Part shown: positions 19,183 to 22,536 of the stretch, piece by piece
Position numbering within the stretch: position 1 is the first letter of the stretch
Layout of the letters: each line of letters begins with the position of its first letter
NCBI GenBank assembly: GCA_903772945.1
Contig: CAICTM010001795.1
Location: forward strand, 1 to 22,536
DNA: 22,536 nt
Source: Seminavis robusta
Taxonomy: Eukaryota > Bacillariophyta > Bacillariophyceae > Naviculales > Naviculaceae
Direction of reading: 5' to 3'
The notes under the pieces: model-generated
Told to the model about the DNA's origin: nothing
Databases searched by the model: none
What the model saw: only the letters and a program-made list of their open reading frames with translations
Position numbers and translations under genes: made by a program

Positions 19183-21155
19183 ATGGAGTCGTCTTCAAGC
19201 AGTGCAGAGGAGGCTATCGATACAATAACAGGACCTGAGATGCACGATGAGCATCATCATAATGAGCCAGCGACGGATCAGGAGAATGCTGCCGGCACTT
19301 CCATTCCCATCTCTTCCATTTATTACGTTCAAGAATCCTTCAAGGCGACGGCTGTTCCTGTTACCATCACAATGATATTGAGTGCACTGGCTTCCAACTT
19401 TATACGCACAGAAGAATCCGCTGAAGCACGAGAAGAAACGCTGACAAGTTCCTACTCTGCCATTACCGTCAGCGAGGATGCAAGCTCTGGCGAACAAATT
19501 GGCATTGGCCTAGTCAACGGTCTTGTCATTATTGCAGCCATCACGGCCATGACATTTTTCGTCGTCCTGCTTTACAAGTACCGATGCATGTGTTTTTTGA
19601 AGGGATATCTGGTTGTTTCTATCACGTTTCTTCTGGGATACTTTGGTGCTGTTTTGTTCCACGAGGCAATCAAACGCTACAATCTGTTGGTGACAAAGAT
19701 CTCTTTTGTTCTGCTCATCTACAACTTCACGGTTGTGGGCGTCTACGCATTATTCTTTGGCCACGGCGTCCCGCCATATGTGGGTCAGGGCTACCTCATT
19801 GCCATTTCGGTCATTTTAGCGTGGGAGCTTGCCCACTTTAGTGAGGTGACAGCTTGGGTATTGCTGGTACTGTTGGCGTTGTATGATTTGTATGCTGTTC
19901 TGACACCATGTGGGCCTTTGAAAGCATTGGTCAACTTGATGGGTCAAGATAATGCCCCCAAAATTCCAGGATTGCTCTACGAAGCACAGCTGCCATCCCG
20001 GGCAAGACGACAACCAGCGACAAATCGAGGACAGCCAAGTGCAGCTGCTGGGCCTTCGACGTCCCAGAATCAACAACAACACGAGCCTAGTACAGCTACC
20101 GATGCGTCCACGAATATCCAAGATTCATCGGCGGAACAGCCCCAAGCAGACTCTTCCTCGGTCACTGACAGTCACTCAACTCACCAGAGGCATCATCGTG
20201 CTTCAAACGCAACGGAGAGGATCGAGGATGAAAAGAAGACTGATGACCCCATGCCATCGTCATCAGAAATGACAAGCAGTGAGCAGCAAATGCACACAGA
20301 GCAGCATGCGTCCGAGGAGACGGCAGGACGCGTCTCTCCTGACCTTCCAGTAGTCTCGCAGAGCCCCCGAGAGACAGTCATGAGTGGCACCCAAGAAGGC
20401 GAATTCGAAATGGTCCCTCGGCCTACGGGGGCCATCCCTCTGGCTATGGCCAAGCTGTACAAGATCCCATTGGTTGATGGTACAGTAGATGGCGATCATT
20501 CAGTGGAAGAACTGAAGTCCTTGGTAACGGTATACTACCCAAGTCATGGTGGTCACATGGAGCCTTTGCCATCACCTCCCCCCGTCGAGGCCATTACCCG
20601 CTCACGATTTGGATTGAGACGCCGTAACCGGAGGGAAATGGAGCCAGCTCCATCACCACCAACCAAATACAACGTGGTGGACCGTGATGGTGTAATCAAA
20701 CGAACAATTTTCGTTGGAGACGATGGAAAAGTGTACCGAGTACTTGACGAGGAAGAACAGGAGGAACAAGAAGATCGATCAACACCCAGCACTGTCAAAT
20801 TGGGACTTGTAAGTGCAATAAATATACCGGCCGTTTCCAGTTTGCGCTGTGCTTGTTCAATTTGTCGGATGTCCGTCCTAACAACCCCCCTTCAACTGCG
20901 ATTCTAAAGGGCGATTTCATCTTTTATTCAGTCCTCGTTTCAAAGGCATCGCTATACAGCTTTACAACCTTTGCCGCTTGTGTAGTAGGCATTCTAACGG
21001 GCCTACTGTTAACCCTCGTGCTACTGGCAATTCGAGGCAAGGCACTTCCCGCTCTTCCTATTAGCATCTTCTTCGGCGTCCTTTTCTATCTTCCCACAAG
21101 ATTTGTTCTCGAGCCATGGATCCACAACATGTATTGGTTTGAGTTCTATGTCTAA
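19183..21155 (+). CDS. PSEN: Presenilin, copy 2 (two exons), gamma-secretase-type aspartyl protease
   Basis: Exons are 19183-20808 and 20910-21155, with a 101-nt intron (donor GTAAGT, acceptor CTAAAG). The product is 623 residues. Asp235 is in LALYDLYAVL, the second catalytic Asp is in GLGD (541-544), and PALP is at 589-592. The single intron falls exactly between GL and GD of the catalytic motif, so an unspliced message encodes no second aspartate. The loop between the aspartates is about 300 residues, rich in Ser, Gln, Thr, Glu and His, with Pro-rich PSPPP stretches (about 464-500). The N-terminus is acidic and His-rich (MHDEHHH). The transmembrane core is clearly related to copy 1 (for example the TPCGPL block after YD), yet no intron is shared. 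The ATG at 19183 is preferred over upstream in-frame TTG. Confidence 0.93.
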
Positions 21156-21315
21156 GGAAACTTCAGCTAGCTACATGTACTAACATACTATTATGCGGCC
21201 TATTCGAACTGACGACTCGGAATCTAGCAGCTTCCATGACGGCAGCAAACTGACACTAGCACCCACTTCATATGATGTGGCCATGGCCAGGTGCAAAATT
21301 TTATTGGTTTGTTAA

Positions 21316-22422
21316 TTATTCTCCTGCCTTGCGTTTCCTAGCCTTGGTACCTATTTGTTGTTCACCGGATGTTTTGGCATCTGTAGATTGAGTGCCTGTA
21401 GATACGGGTTTGAGAGCAGCCACTGGTGTAGTAGAGTCTCCGCTCTTTTTCTTCTTGGGAATCTTAAAAGTCTCCGTAGATTCCTTTGGCTTTTGCGCCT
21501 GTGCAGTTTGTTGCGAGTTGTTGGCTGTCACGACAGTACCTGCTTCCGGTTTGGTAGGAGCAGCAGTTGGAATTTTGGTGCTTGTACCCGTCGGCACTGC
21601 CGGATTGGTTGTTTTTGTGAGGGATGCTGCAGATTGATTGGAAGGGCTTGCTGCTGCTGTTGGTGCCACCGGTTTGATGGCTGTATTATCAGCCGTGACT
21701 TTCGGCAACACGTTGGTAGCATTAGTAGGTGATGCAGTGGAAGAAACAGAAGCAACTGAAGTTGTAGACGGTGGACGTATTTGTTGTGTTTGTGATGGGA
21801 TGGAAGAGGAAGCAGTTGACGGCAAAGCAGCAGAGGAAACACTGGATGGTGTTTTGATTTTGTGTGTCGTCAGAATTGGTAACTGCGTGTTGATTGATGG
21901 AGGTCTTGCTGTTCTGGAAATCGAGGAGCTGCTGCTGAACCAACGTGAATCCCTTGGTGGCTTGGAGGAAGAGGCTGTGCCAACATCTTTGGCGTCCAGA
22001 AACCCCTCCCAACCCTTGAAGAGATTCCCATGTCCAAAAGTATCTTCATAGTAGGTTTCTTCACCTCGATGAATTTGTTTTTGGATTTCCACCAAAGCTA
22101 CAGACGCCCTCCAGAGCCTGGATTCGAGGTCCGTGGCGGTCAATGCGTCGTTCTCTGTAGGCAATTCATCGTCATCCGATTCTCCCTCATCGGAATCGTC
22201 ACATGCCACAGCTGTGAAGAACTTAAGGCCTTCCTGTTGACTCTCTTCTGCTGGCGCCTCGGCTTGCCTGTTGGCTTCCTGCTCCTCTAGTTTCTTTCGG
22301 AGGATGAAGGGTAACTGGACACCAGAAGGGTAGTTGAAACCAGCATCGTGGCTGCTGCTCATGCTCTTCTTATTGGCTTCGGCTTTCGATCTCGATTGTT
22401 GCGAGGTTATAAATAAATTCAT
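21316..22422 (-). CDS. EAF6: EAF6/MEAF6-like histone acetyltransferase complex subunit with long low-complexity tail
   Basis: A 368-residue intronless frame. Residues 93-147 match the EAF6 (NuA4) domain: a helix with IQKQIHRGEETYYEDT followed by GHGNLFKGWEGFLDAK, corresponding to QIYxxExxYLEDT and GNxxxGWDxFL in yeast and human proteins. EAF6 is a small scaffold subunit of NuA4/TIP60 and MOZ/HBO1 acetyltransferase complexes in the nucleus. Before the domain is an acidic stretch (CDDSDEGESDDDE, about 74-86). After it are about 220 residues rich in Ser, Thr, Pro and Ala, with basic nuclear-localisation-like segments (KIPKKKKSG and KARKRKAGE at the end). Known family members are about 110-200 residues. 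The start may instead be Met21 (position 22362, MSSSHDAG). It converges with presenilin copy 2, 160 bp apart. Confidence 0.75.
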   Translation of the reverse strand: MNLFITSQQSRSKAEANKKSMSSSHDAGFNYPSGVQLPFILRKKLEEQEANRQAEAPAEESQQEGLKFFTAVACDDSDEGESDDDELPTENDALTATDLESRLWRASVALVEIQKQIHRGEETYYEDTFGHGNLFKGWEGFLDAKDVGTASSSKPPRDSRWFSSSSSISRTARPPSINTQLPILTTHKIKTPSSVSSAALPSTASSSIPSQTQQIRPPSTTSVASVSSTASPTNATNVLPKVTADNTAIKPVAPTAAASPSNQSAASLTKTTNPAVPTGTSTKIPTAAPTKPEAGTVVTANNSQQTAQAQKPKESTETFKIPKKKKSGDSTTPVAALKPVSTGTQSTDAKTSGEQQIGTKARKRKAGE

Positions 22423-22536
22423 ATGCCCCCTGGGTCGTCTCCGTTTCCAGTACTAGTTTAACTTGTCTACTAATACAGGATAATGGTGAATAGAATCGAA
22501 TGAATCATGTGGCTTATATTTAGGGTTTAGGTTTTG

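Noticed and set aside
22519..22536. TTTAGGGTTTAGG, telomere-like
   Set aside because: One full unit and a partial one only; no array, so no support for a chromosome end.

Overview
The window reads as nuclear DNA of a photosynthetic stramenopile, most likely a pennate diatom. The evidence is: short GT-AG introns (74-142 nt) in compact genes on both strands; N-terminal presequences, one with an ASAFAP-like cleavage context; and a decayed Ty1/copia element of the kind common in diatoms. I cannot name the species.

Left end (1 to about 2300) is accessory DNA. A copia reverse-transcriptase fragment lies on the minus strand (1-398) directly against its own RNase H half on the plus strand (399-1204), so about 400 bp of the element appear inverted. 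A possible 3' LTR follows at 1264. Next come a broken plus-strand stretch that resembles the linker and helicase start of a CRESS-type Rep protein (about 1460-1945) and a small convergent minus-strand RING-like ORF.

The middle (3081 to 15766) holds ordinary nuclear genes: a presequence-bearing SET-domain methyltransferase; a two-exon dihydroxyacetone kinase (minus) divergent from a PAP2 lipid phosphatase, with a palindromic TGACGTCA between them; a small orphan ORF; a minus-strand F-box-like gene broken by three frameshifts; a four-exon Vti1-type Qb-SNARE; a five-exon BRO1-domain protein; and a two-exon pyridoxal kinase (minus).

The right end (16530-22422) carries two tandem presenilins. Both keep the YD, GxGD and PAL active-site motifs. 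They share no intron position, and they share several conserved blocks inside an unusually long cytosolic loop. Convergent to the second is an EAF6-like subunit of histone acetyltransferase complexes with a long low-complexity tail.

The genes do not form an operon or pathway. Vti1, BRO1 and presenilin all belong to endomembrane biology, but their proximity may be chance. The most interesting points are the presenilin pair with its conserved loop module, the possible Rep relic, and the inverted copia segment.
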